A stretch of 64,000 nt of DNA from Cohnella lubricantis (GCF_014212015.1 NZ_JACJVN010000009.1:21867-85866), one strand, 5' to 3'; positions 18,201 through 25,482 are shown, counted from the stretch's first letter. Translations and numbers: made by a program. Notes: a model not told the origin generated them from the letters alone.

Positions 18201-18930
18201 GACAGCAGACGGGTTGAACGCGGATCAAGCAACCGGCGTCGTCTACGTGCCGAAGCTTGGCGAGTTCCGCTCCGTGCCTACTTTGATCGGAGAGACGGAG
18301 AATGGGAAGGCTGCGGCGATATTGCGGGATCGCGGAGATTGGATCTATGCCGTCGTCGAGACTTCCGCTGCATTCGGCGATGTTACGGCGGAATGGGCGA
18401 AGCGGGATGCGATGGCTGCGGCAGCGAAGCTGATCGTCTCCGGCGAGAGCGCGGATACGTTCGGCCCGAACATTCCCGTCACCCGAGCGGCGTTCGTCTC
18501 GATGATCGTTCGGGCGCTGGGGCTGATCCCGGATCCGGCGGCGGCAGGCTCGTTCTCTGACGTCGATCTGAGCTCCGCTTACGCGAGCGACATCGAGCTC
18601 GCGAAGAAGCTGGGTATTGTGGAGGGCAAGACGGATTCGCTCTTCGATCCGGCCGGCCGTATCACGCGCGAACAGATGGCCGTTATTCTGGCGAACGCGC
18701 TGCGAGTTGCCGGTGTTGAGAACGTGACGGGCGACATCTCGCTCTTGGAGAAGTTCGGGGATCACGGCGAGATTGCGTCTTATGCGCAGTCCGCGTTGGC
18801 TTATCTGGTAGAGCAGAATCTTCTGCTCGGAGTCAGCCAGGCTGAGCTTGCGCCAAGGGCCAGCTTGACGAGAGCGCAGGCCGCCGTCGTCGTGATGCGG
18901 ATGCTGCGCGATCTGGGCTGGGCGGAGTAG
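15238..18930 (+). CDS. SLH-anchored chitinase, GH18 with FN3 domains
   Basis: A 1230-residue exported enzyme. Order: signal peptide (residues about 1-30, LPLALLLCLSLAFGSF), three FN3 domains (about 60-335, for example SVSLGWAAVPGATSYDIYRDG), GH18 barrel (about 340-725), a fourth FN3 (about 735-825), a Ser/Thr/Pro linker, a module shared with the SLH protein at 6995 (about 850-1050), and three SLH repeats. The GH18 motif DGLDIDWEYP carries the proton donor Glu481, and SVGGWSW is the second conserved strand. It should cut chitin at the cell surface while bound to the wall through SLH. TTG 15238 is chosen because AGAGGAG ends nine bases before it; ATG 15229 abuts that site. It is monocistronic. 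No convincing promoter was found in 15004-15237. Confidence 0.9.
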   Translation: MVVRPKRFLPLALLLCLSLAFGSFVNTARTYAESDAPEPAPPESSSVVDATYATEDDAAHTGPTNLRIALDEEGNEKITHNTVTYEWDYLPDDANEIDVWNADTNAWLTWGNLTTHTLGSLKPETTYRIYITWFTDRPSLEYKSNVIEFTTLPDPGGYPEPPLTPPLNLRVDSLTDSSVTLKWKTSPGATGYDLYVNGGWAQGVWDGSLDTVTYQLPEDGSVAGAVYKFELGAQRSAEGEPLAVSKNSNAVTLTWGELDTPKDLQVVSANRTSVSLGWAAVPGATSYDIYRDGALVGTSEANRYLASGLREGQTYKFQVAARNGLWTSEPSAETEAVPGHNYNIITYYTSWSIYARDFQPEDIAANQITHINYAFSDLCWRGMSSAAAACQNDDVPLQKDYVYDGEMVVGDPAADLANFAALNELKRTNPKLKLMVSVGGWSWSNFFSDMAATEETRRAFANSVVEFLRAYQLDGLDIDWEYPVEGGEDDNSRRPSDPVNFTLLTQTVREALDAAGAEDGKYYLQTIASGQGDNFVVNANLAESVNALDFINIMTYDYHGSWETRAAHNSPLYYDENDPTELAERNNVQGGVLGHLNGGVPAAKLVVGIPFYGKGWISCPPDGEGQYQVCTSATPFGTWENGSFDFADLENNYADQDGYVRYWNEASKAAYLYNPEKQVFMTYNDKASMMYIASFVKSLNLAGVMSWEISGDRSRTLSTELARDLPRYGEAGEPGLAAPAQLRATGKSAKSIALAWDAVADATGYEVFVNGVLAGQTNETKWALDALTANTAYRIKVLAVRRTETTIEAVSPFSEEMSVTTSRAPSTSTPPAGTAPQPAAGQLETTAAKDGDRTVYTVNKDSALQAIAGSELAQFQIVIDAATSASDVIVPPEVMATLAAKGENAALSVIAGGTEFRIPVQSLPSAAGIRITVSAPSGEELNAMKQKLEAQGLTLKANPIQYGVAQLNADGEYAAIASFAGEGPSRIMTADGLNADQATGVVYVPKLGEFRSVPTLIGETENGKAAAILRDRGDWIYAVVETSAAFGDVTAEWAKRDAMAAAAKLIVSGESADTFGPNIPVTRAAFVSMIVRALGLIPDPAAAGSFSDVDLSSAYASDIELAKKLGIVEGKTDSLFDPAGRITREQMAVILANALRVAGVENVTGDISLLEKFGDHGEIASYAQSALAYLVEQNLLLGVSQAELAPRASLTRAQAAVVVMRMLRDLGWAE

Positions 18931-18988
18931 GCCGCGCAGACCGGATAAGCGAGGCGAACGGCTGCCGGCAGCTAGCTGGCCTATATAG

Positions 18989-19021
18989 AGAAGGACTTCC
19001 GATCAATTCGGAGGTCCTTCT
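18989..19021 (+). terminator. Strong hairpin after the chitinase gene
   Basis: A 14-bp stem with one G-T pair (18989-19002 with 19008-19021) around TCAAT. The tail CCCATAATA lacks a T-run, so termination may be partial. Confidence 0.55.
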
Positions 19022-19028
19022 CCCATAA

Positions 19029-19111
19029 TATGGATAACAAGGGGTAAAAGAATGAGGGCGATCTTCCGATAAAGGTAAATATGGAACAGAATATAAACTA
19101 TGGATAACAAG
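19029..19111 (+). repeat. Short direct repeat in the leader of the 305-residue protein
   Basis: TATGGATAACAAG occurs at 19029-19041 and again at 19099-19111, 70 bases apart, each followed by a G-rich, RBS-like stretch (GGGTAAAAGAATGAGG and AGGGGTTACGATGAGG). The upstream copy looks like a decayed duplicate of the translation start of the next gene. Confidence 0.7.
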
Positions 19112-19121
19112 AGGGGTTACG

Positions 19122-20039
19122 ATGAGGATCGACAACCATGCGGCTTGGCATCTCAATATCAATGCCGCGAAGCAAGCTCCCGCACAGCTCCGTGTAGAGT
19201 CTGGCGTTGCTTCCGAATTCCTGCGCAGGGACAGCGTAGAGATTAGCGAGGCAAGCCGGCGTTTGGCGGAAGGGGCGGGAAGAGAGCTTCCCGAAGGCGT
19301 CGTTCATCAGCAACCGGCCAAGCGCTTCTTCTCCGCTGATCTGAACGGAACGCTGGATCGCGTGCTGGGCGGGCAATCGGCCGAAGTGCGGGAAGCGGTC
19401 GATGCTATCATCGACCGTCATTTCGTGCCGGACGGGAGCGACGCAGCGGACGAAGGGACGAGGAAGGCATTGCTGGAGCTGGGGCTGACTGAGGCGCAAT
19501 ATATCGCGGACAACTACTTGTCCCGGGAGGATGCGCGCGATTTCCTCGCCGCGATGAACCAGATTGCCGCATACGCGAGCACAGGAACGATGGATCCCTC
19601 AACCGGGCGAATGACCTATACGGCCATTCCGCAGAAGCCGCTGGGCGCGCCGGATGACTATGTCGCGATCGACGATCTAATGAAGACAGTTGAGCCGGAT
19701 ACATACGAACGATTGGCAGAAGCAGTTCGCTCGGGCTCGAACGGCGAAGGAGACGATTATGGGAGCATCTTAATCGATTTCGCGAATCGGGCCGCTCAGA
19801 ATCCGAAGTGGACGGAGGACTATTTGAAGAATGTCCGTCAAGCGAACGCATACTTAAACGATACGATCGCCCACAATCGGTTCGAAGGCGTCGACACCTC
19901 CGGCCTGGATGATTTCCTGCGAGAGTTAGAGGCCAAACTTCAGAATGCGGGTTGGGGAGATTCGCAACTCTTGCAGAACAACTTGAAGGAATTTGCCCGT
20001 CTTCTTGACGGAAGAGAAGAGACTGATTCGCATACTTAA
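19122..20039 (+). CDS. Unrecognised protein, 305 residues
   Basis: I do not recognise a family. The protein is hydrophilic and mostly helical, with no signal peptide and no membrane segment. An early motif SVEISEASRRLAE (near residues 38-50) resembles the DxVxISxxA stretch seen in flagellar and FlgM-type proteins, which is weak evidence. The rest is rich in Asp, Glu, Ala and Arg (for example YVAIDDLMKTVEPDTYERLA). The start is secure: GAGGGG lies five bases before ATG. A real terminator follows, so this is a single-gene transcript between the chitinase and a convergent GH43 gene. Confidence 0.75.
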   Translation: MRIDNHAAWHLNINAAKQAPAQLRVESGVASEFLRRDSVEISEASRRLAEGAGRELPEGVVHQQPAKRFFSADLNGTLDRVLGGQSAEVREAVDAIIDRHFVPDGSDAADEGTRKALLELGLTEAQYIADNYLSREDARDFLAAMNQIAAYASTGTMDPSTGRMTYTAIPQKPLGAPDDYVAIDDLMKTVEPDTYERLAEAVRSGSNGEGDDYGSILIDFANRAAQNPKWTEDYLKNVRQANAYLNDTIAHNRFEGVDTSGLDDFLRELEAKLQNAGWGDSQLLQNNLKEFARLLDGREETDSHT

Positions 20040-20044
20040 CAAAG

Positions 20045-20080
20045 AAGCGGCTCAAGGGTACCCTTGGCCGCTTTCGGTTT
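20045..20080 (+). terminator. Rho-independent terminator after the 305-residue gene
   Basis: AAGCGGC (20045-20051) pairs with GCCGCTT (20067-20073), and CAAGGG with CCCTTG inside, with a single T bulge; tail TTCGGTTT. It may also serve the convergent GH43 gene. Confidence 0.8.
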
Positions 20081-20092
20081 ATGCATTTGTCG

Positions 20093-21073
20093 TTAATTGT
20101 TGTACGGATCGATCGTCCGGATCGTGCCGTCCGGGTTGTACTTCAGCTCCGTGAACTTCACGCTCCGCTTGTTGTCCGCTCCGCCGGAGAGGGAGCTGTC
20201 ATGGTAGAACAGGTACCATTTGTCCTGGAACTGCACGATGGAGTGGTGCGTCGTCCAGCCGATAACCGGCGTCAGGATCGTTCCCTTGAAGACGAACGGC
20301 CCCTTCGGGTTGTCGCCAACGGCGTACACGATCTTATGGGTCGAGCCTGTCGAGTAGGAGAGGTAGTACCGGCCGTTGTACTTGTGCATCCATGGCCCTT
20401 CGAAGTACCTTCTGTCCTCGTCGCCGGCCAGAATCGGGTGGCCGTTCTCATCGACGATGGAGATCTCCTGCGGCGCTTCCTTGAACGTCAGCATGTCATC
20501 GCTAAGCTCGGCTACTCTCGGGCCATACGCAGGCTCGGATGCCGGCGGCTCCGCTCCGTCCGGGTTAAACGTGCCGGTCTGCCACTTCTCGAGCTGGCCG
20601 CCCCACAGTCCGCCGAAGTAGATGTAAGCCTTCTCATCATCATCGACGAGAACCGCAGGGTCAATGCTGAAGCTGCCCGGGATGTAATTCGGCTCCGGCT
20701 TGAACGGGCCCGCAGGCGATTCGCTGGTCGCGACGCCGATTCGGAAGATGCCGTCCTTGTCCCGCGCCGGGAAGAACAGATAGTAAATGCCGTTCTTGTA
20801 AGCGGCGTCCGGTGCCCACATCTGCTTCGAAGCCCATGGAACATCGCGCAAGTGAAGCGCTTCCCCATGATCGACGGCGGGAGCGCCTTCGCCTTCCATC
20901 GAGATTACGTGATAATCTTCCATGTCGTATTGGTCGCCGTTGTCGTTGGAGACCATCTCGTGATCGAGGTCATGGGAAGGGTAAATGTACAGCTTGCCTT
21001 CGAAAACGTGAGCGGAAGGGTCCGCCGTATAAATATGCGTTACAATCGGTTCATTGCGCTTCGTCTCTGCCAA
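20093..21073 (-). CDS. Glycoside hydrolase family 43 (arabinofuranosidase/xylosidase type)
   Basis: A 326-residue cytosolic five-bladed propeller enzyme. The three GH43 acids are visible: general base Asp18 in YTADPSAHVF, the pKa-modulating aspartate in FSIDPAVLVDDD, and the proton donor glutamate in RYFEGPWMHKYNGRYYLSYS. GWTTHHSIVQF carries the conserved histidine near the C-terminus. There is no signal peptide, so it works on imported oligosaccharides. The start is TTG 21073 with AAAGGAGGA seven bases upstream. The gene is alone on the minus strand. Close relatives act on arabinoxylan fragments, but galactan or other specificities occur in GH43. Confidence 0.9.
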   Translation of the reverse strand: MAETKRNEPIVTHIYTADPSAHVFEGKLYIYPSHDLDHEMVSNDNGDQYDMEDYHVISMEGEGAPAVDHGEALHLRDVPWASKQMWAPDAAYKNGIYYLFFPARDKDGIFRIGVATSESPAGPFKPEPNYIPGSFSIDPAVLVDDDEKAYIYFGGLWGGQLEKWQTGTFNPDGAEPPASEPAYGPRVAELSDDMLTFKEAPQEISIVDENGHPILAGDEDRRYFEGPWMHKYNGRYYLSYSTGSTHKIVYAVGDNPKGPFVFKGTILTPVIGWTTHHSIVQFQDKWYLFYHDSSLSGGADNKRSVKFTELKYNPDGTIRTIDPYNN

Positions 21074-21146
21074 TCTCGTATCCTCCTTTAGGCGTCACAC
21101 ACACTTATCATACCAAATGCTTGGCTGATTTTGACCCCCCTAACCA

Positions 21147-21178
21147 TTCGAAATAATACTAAATTATTTAGAATCGAA
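21147..21178. promoter_or_regulatory. Inverted repeat upstream of the GH43 gene
   Basis: AAATAAT (21151-21157) and ATTATTT (21163-21169) are perfect inverted half-sites around ACTAA, flanked by TTCG (21147-21150) and CGAA (21175-21178). It lies about 75 bases before the GH43 start and is a candidate operator. The remainder of 21074-21307 shows nothing I can assign. Confidence 0.45.
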
Positions 21179-21307
21179 GGGAATGGATGCTTCTAAGAAG
21201 GTTTCCCGATTCCGTTCACGGCAATCCTTTCTCGCGGTATATGTCCCGGCTCAGGGCGCAGATCCTCGAAACTGCCTTCAAGCGGCCATTAGCAAATAAG
21301 TTATCCG

Positions 21308-21336
21308 TTGAGCCCTCCGCGACGGTGTGCTAGAAT
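21308..21336 (+). promoter_or_regulatory. SigA promoter of the ferric reductase gene
   Basis: TTGAGC (21308-21313), 17 bases, TAGAAT (21331-21336). The Fur box below begins about where transcription should start. Confidence 0.65.
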
Positions 21337-21344
21337 GATGGGAA

Positions 21345-21359
21345 TAAGAATCATTATCA
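21345..21359 (+). promoter_or_regulatory. Fur box
   Basis: TAAGAATCATTATCA matches the 7-1-7 Fur consensus TGATAATNATTATCA at 12 of 14 defined positions. It covers the expected transcription start, so iron-loaded Fur should repress the gene at 21376. Confidence 0.7.
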
Positions 21360-21375
21360 ATTATGGGGCGATGAG

Positions 21376-22182
21376 ATGACAAGTCCGTACGATTTTTCCT
21401 TAGCGAAATACTACTTTCACATTTCTCCCGAGGGCGTCGATCACCTGATTGCCGAGATGCCGGCAGCCGAATTGCTTGGCGGCAGCCGCCTTAAGGATAT
21501 GATCCAATCCATGGGAGAGATGGTGCAGGCGTTCGACATGACGCTGCCTGCCTCCTTCTTCGGCACGAGCTTATGTCATCTCTGCCTCGTCAAGCTCCAG
21601 TTCTTGGCGCAGTATAACGTAATTCTCGATCTGTCCTTGGAGCGGCTGACATTCCAAGTGGATTACGAGGAGTCGCACGGCCATCCTCATCTCGGGTTCC
21701 GAATCAACGAGGTCGCGACCCGGGAGATCCCTTCGGAGAATGGCGACGCCGCGGTGCGCGAGGATTGGGAAGCTTACGCCCGCGATGTCGTGACGCCTGC
21801 GGTCGAAGCGGTCGCCCAGACGGCGGGGATGAAGCCGGAGATGATCTGGCCGCAATTCGGCGGCTTGGCCGCGATGATGCAGGATTTCGTCCAGCAATCG
21901 AAGGCATCGGCCGAGACGAACGAACGGTTCGAGCATCATCTTCAGCTCCTGACCGAATCGATCTCGCCGGAGGCGTTCCATCAGAAGCGGAGTCCGTTCA
22001 AGTGCAAGGTGCGCTACGTCGAGAACTTCTATGAGCCTGGAGAGAAGTGGGTCATGCGATCGGCCTGCTGCCTGTACGACCGTCGCGAAGGCGGCGAGAA
22101 GTGCTACATCTGCCCGCGCCGTACGGACCAAGAGCGCGAGGAGATGAAGGAGCGTCTGCTGGCGGAAGCAAACGCGAAGTAA
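21376..22182 (+). CDS. FhuF-like [2Fe-2S] siderophore-iron reductase
   Basis: A 268-residue cytosolic protein. The C-terminus has the FhuF iron-sulphur motif: Cys-Cys, ten residues, Cys, two residues, Cys (SACCLYDRREGGEKCYICPR, residues about 235-254). FhuF proteins reduce ferric iron in imported hydroxamate siderophores so that it is released in the cytoplasm. A second conserved spot is PASFFGTSLCHLCLVKLQF near residue 57. The Fur box and promoter directly upstream support an iron-starvation role. The gene stands alone; no siderophore transporter is in the window. Members are annotated either FhuF or IucA/IucC C-terminal-like. Confidence 0.83.
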   Translation: MTSPYDFSLAKYYFHISPEGVDHLIAEMPAAELLGGSRLKDMIQSMGEMVQAFDMTLPASFFGTSLCHLCLVKLQFLAQYNVILDLSLERLTFQVDYEESHGHPHLGFRINEVATREIPSENGDAAVREDWEAYARDVVTPAVEAVAQTAGMKPEMIWPQFGGLAAMMQDFVQQSKASAETNERFEHHLQLLTESISPEAFHQKRSPFKCKVRYVENFYEPGEKWVMRSACCLYDRREGGEKCYICPRRTDQEREEMKERLLAEANAK

Positions 22183-22208
22183 CGGGAAGAGAAGCGTTAA
22201 CCGGCGTT

Positions 22209-22257
22209 AAAAAAAAGGTTTTCCCATGGGGCCGCGCCCGCAGGAAAACCTTTTTTT
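22209..22257. terminator. Bidirectional terminator
   Basis: A run of eight A, then GGTTTTCC, loop, GGAAAACC and seven T: a perfect stem readable on both strands. It ends the iron reductase gene (plus) and the two-component operon (minus). Confidence 0.92.
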
Positions 22258-22265
22258 GCATACGC

Positions 22266-22976
22266 TCACTTCACCATACCGCTGCGAAGAGCGGCGACCA
22301 CCGCCTGCGTCCGATCCTCGCAGCCGAGCTTCTGCAAGATGCGGTGCACATGCGACTTGACCGTCCCTTCGGCAATGAACAGCTTGCGGCCGATCTCGTC
22401 GTTGCGCAGCCCGTAAGCCATCTCCTGCAGAATCTCGCGTTCCCTGTCCGTAAGCGGCTCCGACATGGGGATCTGTACGATCGTCTCTGCGCTGTTGCCG
22501 CTGGACGTCTCCGGAGCCTTCCCGAAGCTGACTTCACCTTCTGGCGCCGCCATCCGCTGGAGAGCGCCAGACGCCAGCTTCGACTTGTACACGGCTTCGC
22601 CTTGGAAGGCAGAGCGGACGCCGTTAAGCAGTTCCTCCGCTTCCGCGTCCTTGAGCAGATAACCAACAGCTCCAGCGCGGATGCCTTGATAGATATACTC
22701 CTGATCGTCGAACGTCGTCAGAATGACAATCTTCGTGTCCAGCTGCCGCTGCACAATCTCACGGGTCGCTTCGATACCTGTCATGCCGGGCATTCGAACG
22801 TCCATCAAGATGACGTCCGGACGAAGCCTCTCGGCCAACTCCGCCGCTTCTCGCCCGTCGGCCGCCTCGCCGACGACCGTCATATCGGACTGCAGTTCGA
22901 TGATGTATCCGATCCCTTGGCGAATCATCGCTTGATCGTCGGCGAGCAGAACCCGAATGCTATCCAGTGAAGCCAC
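22266..22976 (-). CDS. NarL/LuxR-family response regulator
   Basis: A 236-residue two-domain regulator: receiver domain (residues about 5-120; acidic pocket LLADDQ, phospho-acceptor aspartate in DVILMDVRMPG, lysine in YLLKD) and C-terminal LuxR helix-turn-helix (LTDREREILQEMAYGLRNDE, then TVKSHVHRILQKL). It should be phosphorylated by the kinase encoded just upstream. GTG 22976 is preferred because GGAGG is seven bases before it; ATG 22982, which overlaps the kinase stop as ATGA, has only one base of spacing. A likely target is the divergent gene at 24360, with palindromes between. Confidence 0.92.
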   Translation of the reverse strand: MASLDSIRVLLADDQAMIRQGIGYIIELQSDMTVVGEAADGREAAELAERLRPDVILMDVRMPGMTGIEATREIVQRQLDTKIVILTTFDDQEYIYQGIRAGAVGYLLKDAEAEELLNGVRSAFQGEAVYKSKLASGALQRMAAPEGEVSFGKAPETSSGNSAETIVQIPMSEPLTDREREILQEMAYGLRNDEIGRKLFIAEGTVKSHVHRILQKLGCEDRTQAVVAALRSGMVK

Positions 22977-22978
22977 CC

Positions 22979-24157
22979 TCATTCCTCCTTCGCCAGCGGC
23001 GATCCCGCCGATAGTCGAACTTCCTCGTTCGGAACGACGGCAACGATCTCGAAGCCGCTCGGCTCAACCGCCCGATAGATGAGGCTGCCGCCCATCTCCT
23101 CTAGCCGCGCACGCATCGAACGCAAGCCGAAGCCTTCGGGGATGCCGCGATCAAGCCCAAGTTCGCCATTGTCGCGGATGCGCATCTCGACATTGCCGTT
23201 CTCCGCACGAAGCTCGACGTCTACGATCGTGGCGCGGGAGTGGCGAATGACGTTCGTCAGCGCTTCCTGCAGCACGCGGAACAGCGTCTGAACCGTCTCG
23301 GCGCTAAGCGCCGTTCCGTTCAGATCGTTCTTCAGCCGACATCGAATAGAGGAGGATGCTTCCGTTCTGGCCAGCAGCGACTCCAAGGTGGAGACGCCGG
23401 GCATCGACTGGTCGTCGGCTAACGCATGAATGGACGTTCGAATATCGGTTAATCCCTGCCGCGCGACGGACAACAGCTCTTCAAGCGAATGCGCGGCCCG
23501 TTCAGGGTTCTCCCGCAGCATATACCGCATCGCCTGAAGCTGCACGATCATCGACGTCAGGCTGTGCCCGACCGAGTCGTGCATCTCTCGCGCGATCCGC
23601 GTCCGCTCTTGGAGCACTGCGTTCTGCATCGCGGTGGCGGAGGCTTCTTGAAGCTGCACGTAAGCGTCCTGAAGCTCCGCGAGCTGCTTCTGGTTCACTT
23701 CGTACATCGCATTGCGCTGCATGCGGCTGCGGATGAAGAAGTATAGGACCGCCGCCAGCAGAGCATAAGAGAGGAGATCGAACAGATCGGAGCTCCCGAA
23801 CCTCGAATAGAGGAATGCCGTCAGAACCATGCCCGCGATGAGAGGCGCGAGCGTGCGGCGGACGCTGCGGCGAAGTATGACAGCAAACGCATAAATGGCG
23901 ATGAAATAGAGCAGTTCCACTTCGTGGAACCAAGCTATGCCGATCGCACATTCGATGCTAAGGATGCTGGCAGACGCAGCTCTTCTCGCGGGAGTCCACC
24001 GCTTGTCCGTGATGAACAGGATGCCCGAGAGCGTCGCCCAGATCGCAAGATGCAGCACGGTTTGCGGCAGCGAAGCATGGAACAGCCGGTTTATATACAT
24101 CAGTAGGAAGATAGCAGCCGCACTGGCGAGAGGCTTGCCATAGAAGCGAAAGTTCAC
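22979..24157 (-). CDS. HisKA_3-type sensor histidine kinase (DesK/LiaS class)
   Basis: A 392-residue kinase. The first half has about six membrane helices (for example ASAAAIFLLMYINRLF, LLYFIAIYAFAVIL, LLSYALLAAVLYFFI) with no large outer domain, so the signal probably arises in the membrane. A coiled linker leads to the phosphorylated histidine in IAREMHDSVGHSLTSMI, and the ATP-binding N-box is VLQEALTNVIRHSRA with GFGLRSMRARLEEMGG after it. The start GTG 24157 has AGGGGGG six bases upstream. The kinase and the regulator gene overlap or abut, forming one operon. Confidence 0.9.
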   Translation of the reverse strand: MNFRFYGKPLASAAAIFLLMYINRLFHASLPQTVLHLAIWATLSGILFITDKRWTPARRAASASILSIECAIGIAWFHEVELLYFIAIYAFAVILRRSVRRTLAPLIAGMVLTAFLYSRFGSSDLFDLLSYALLAAVLYFFIRSRMQRNAMYEVNQKQLAELQDAYVQLQEASATAMQNAVLQERTRIAREMHDSVGHSLTSMIVQLQAMRYMLRENPERAAHSLEELLSVARQGLTDIRTSIHALADDQSMPGVSTLESLLARTEASSSIRCRLKNDLNGTALSAETVQTLFRVLQEALTNVIRHSRATIVDVELRAENGNVEMRIRDNGELGLDRGIPEGFGLRSMRARLEEMGGSLIYRAVEPSGFEIVAVVPNEEVRLSAGSPLAKEE

Positions 24158-24245
24158 GGCCATCCCCCCTATTGGTCGAATCATCCCATTGTAGACACGA
24201 CAAGCGGCATCCGGCAACGGATATCGCTGATCTCGCAGCAATTTC

Positions 24246-24319
24246 TATCTGCAGATATAGAACCCGCGGGTTCAATTGTATCTACGGTTGGTCGTGCCCG
24301 CACGGTCTGTCGGGTACGA
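24246..24319. promoter_or_regulatory. Three palindromes between a two-component operon and a divergent gene
   Basis: TATCTGCAGATA (24246-24257) is a perfect 12-base palindrome; GAACCCGCGGGTTC (24260-24273) is a perfect 14-base palindrome two bases later; TCGTGCCCG/CGGGTACGA (24292-24300, 24311-24319) is an inverted repeat with one mismatch. All lie in the 202-base divergent spacer, a natural place for response-regulator binding. Confidence 0.6.
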
Positions 24320-24359
24320 TTAGAAGCGTCGATAGATACTCAACTTAGGGGGAATCATC

Positions 24360-24890
24360 ATGAACATGCAATATCTTGCGATGGTGCTTCTCATCGCTAT
24401 TATCGGTTACCGAATATACCTGCGCGTACGCCGGACGTTCGTCTGGCAGCAATTGAGATTAGGCAGGCTACGGTTGAAAACGATACTTCTAAGCGTCATC
24501 GGATTGCTCTTCTTCGCTGAGGGCGTATTCCCGGCCGAGGGCGGCTTGCATGCAGTTAGCCTTATCTCGGATATCGTCGGTATCGCGTTCGGCGCTATTC
24601 TGGCTTATTACAGCAGGGCCAAGACTGCCTTCGAGCAGCGCGGCGCTTGTTGGTTCTATCGGCCAAACGCCTGGATTGGCGGATTCGTGACCGTTCTGTT
24701 CCTAGGAAGGCTTCTCTATCGCATTTACGGCATGCTGCACCCCGCCGGCGATCCGTCCGCGATGACCTGGGCTGAGAGGATGAACGGCGCAGGAAGCTCT
24801 TGGACGTCGGGCCTCATCCTGATCATGTTCGCTTATTATGTCACATATAATATCCTGCTCATGCGCAAGCGGAGATCCGTAGAAGCCTAA
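24360..24890 (+). CDS. Membrane protein, possibly CcdC/DUF1453-like
   Basis: A 176-residue protein with about four membrane helices: LAMVLLIAIIGYRIYLRV (residues 5-22), ILLSVIGLLFFAEGVF, ISDIVGIAFGAILAYYS and WTSGLILIMFAYYVTYNILL. The pattern of a basic YRIYLRVRRTF after the first helix resembles CcdC-type proteins, but this is not certain. TTAGGGGG lies eight bases before ATG. It is divergent from the kinase/regulator pair and separated by three palindromes, so it is the most likely target of that system. Confidence 0.7.
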   Translation: MNMQYLAMVLLIAIIGYRIYLRVRRTFVWQQLRLGRLRLKTILLSVIGLLFFAEGVFPAEGGLHAVSLISDIVGIAFGAILAYYSRAKTAFEQRGACWFYRPNAWIGGFVTVLFLGRLLYRIYGMLHPAGDPSAMTWAERMNGAGSSWTSGLILIMFAYYVTYNILLMRKRRSVEA

Positions 24891-24902
24891 GCAGACATAA
24901 CC

Positions 24903-24935
24903 AGCGCGAGGGACTCGTCCCCCGCGCTTAATTGC
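24903..24935. terminator. Terminator between convergent genes
   Basis: AGCGCGAGGGAC pairs with GTCCCCCGCGCT (24903-24928) with one mismatch, followed by TTAATTG. Confidence 0.65.
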
Positions 24936-24944
24936 TTCCTCTTA

Positions 24945-25253
24945 TCAAATCCAAGGCAGAGGCTGTACGGTCACCGCAACGGACTCGGGCTTGCTTGGGA
25001 GCAGCATGCGCAGCATTCTGCGCCTTCCGAACGGGTTGGCGGAATGGATGATGATGCGCTTCGGATAGATGCTTCTATCGACCATGAAGCGCACGACGTC
25101 TAATCCGGTTACCGGGTGCGTGCTTAGATCATAGTCGAGGGAGAGCGTGTTCACTTGCCTGGCGCGCAAATAGCGGATTGCCTCCTCCGCCGTGCGAGCC
25201 AGCTTGTAGCCGGGCGGATTCGGCCTTCGATCGTCAAGGAACACGTTGAGCAT
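24945..25253 (-). CDS. Cyclic-phosphate-processing receiver-like domain protein
   Basis: A 102-residue single-domain protein. The start MLNVFLDDRRPNPPGY and the central LSLDYDLSTHPVTGLDVV fit the small receiver-like family found in operons with RNA repair or cyclic phosphate enzymes; the acidic pair DD and the later aspartates resemble a response-regulator pocket. ATG 25253 is supported by GGGAGG nine bases upstream. It is divergent from the GH3 gene, with 229 bases between. I see no RNA-processing partner gene in the window, so the role is open. Confidence 0.7.
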   Translation of the reverse strand: MLNVFLDDRRPNPPGYKLARTAEEAIRYLRARQVNTLSLDYDLSTHPVTGLDVVRFMVDRSIYPKRIIIHSANPFGRRRMLRMLLPSKPESVAVTVQPLPWI

Positions 25254-25482
25254 GGCTTGCTGCCTCCCGCGTCGAAGTCGGGCGCCGATGGATCGAAGGC
25301 ATGCGGTACGCACGCCAAGGATTGCGCCACGATGCAGTCTATTCTCCGGCGGCAAATCGGTGACGTGCGATAGAGCCAAATGTCGATGCCGGAGACGGCA
25401 TAAGCTTGCGAACAAGGAATTGCCGGTGTTATCGTCGAAAATTTCTGGTAATGGAAGAAAGCGAGATAAAGGGGGAGCCGCA

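Noticed and set aside
25246..25482. N-terminal extension of the GH3 protein by 79 codons
   Set aside because: Arg/Cys-rich, unlike GH3 proteins, overlaps the start of the divergent gene, and has no ribosome site; GTG 25483 has one.
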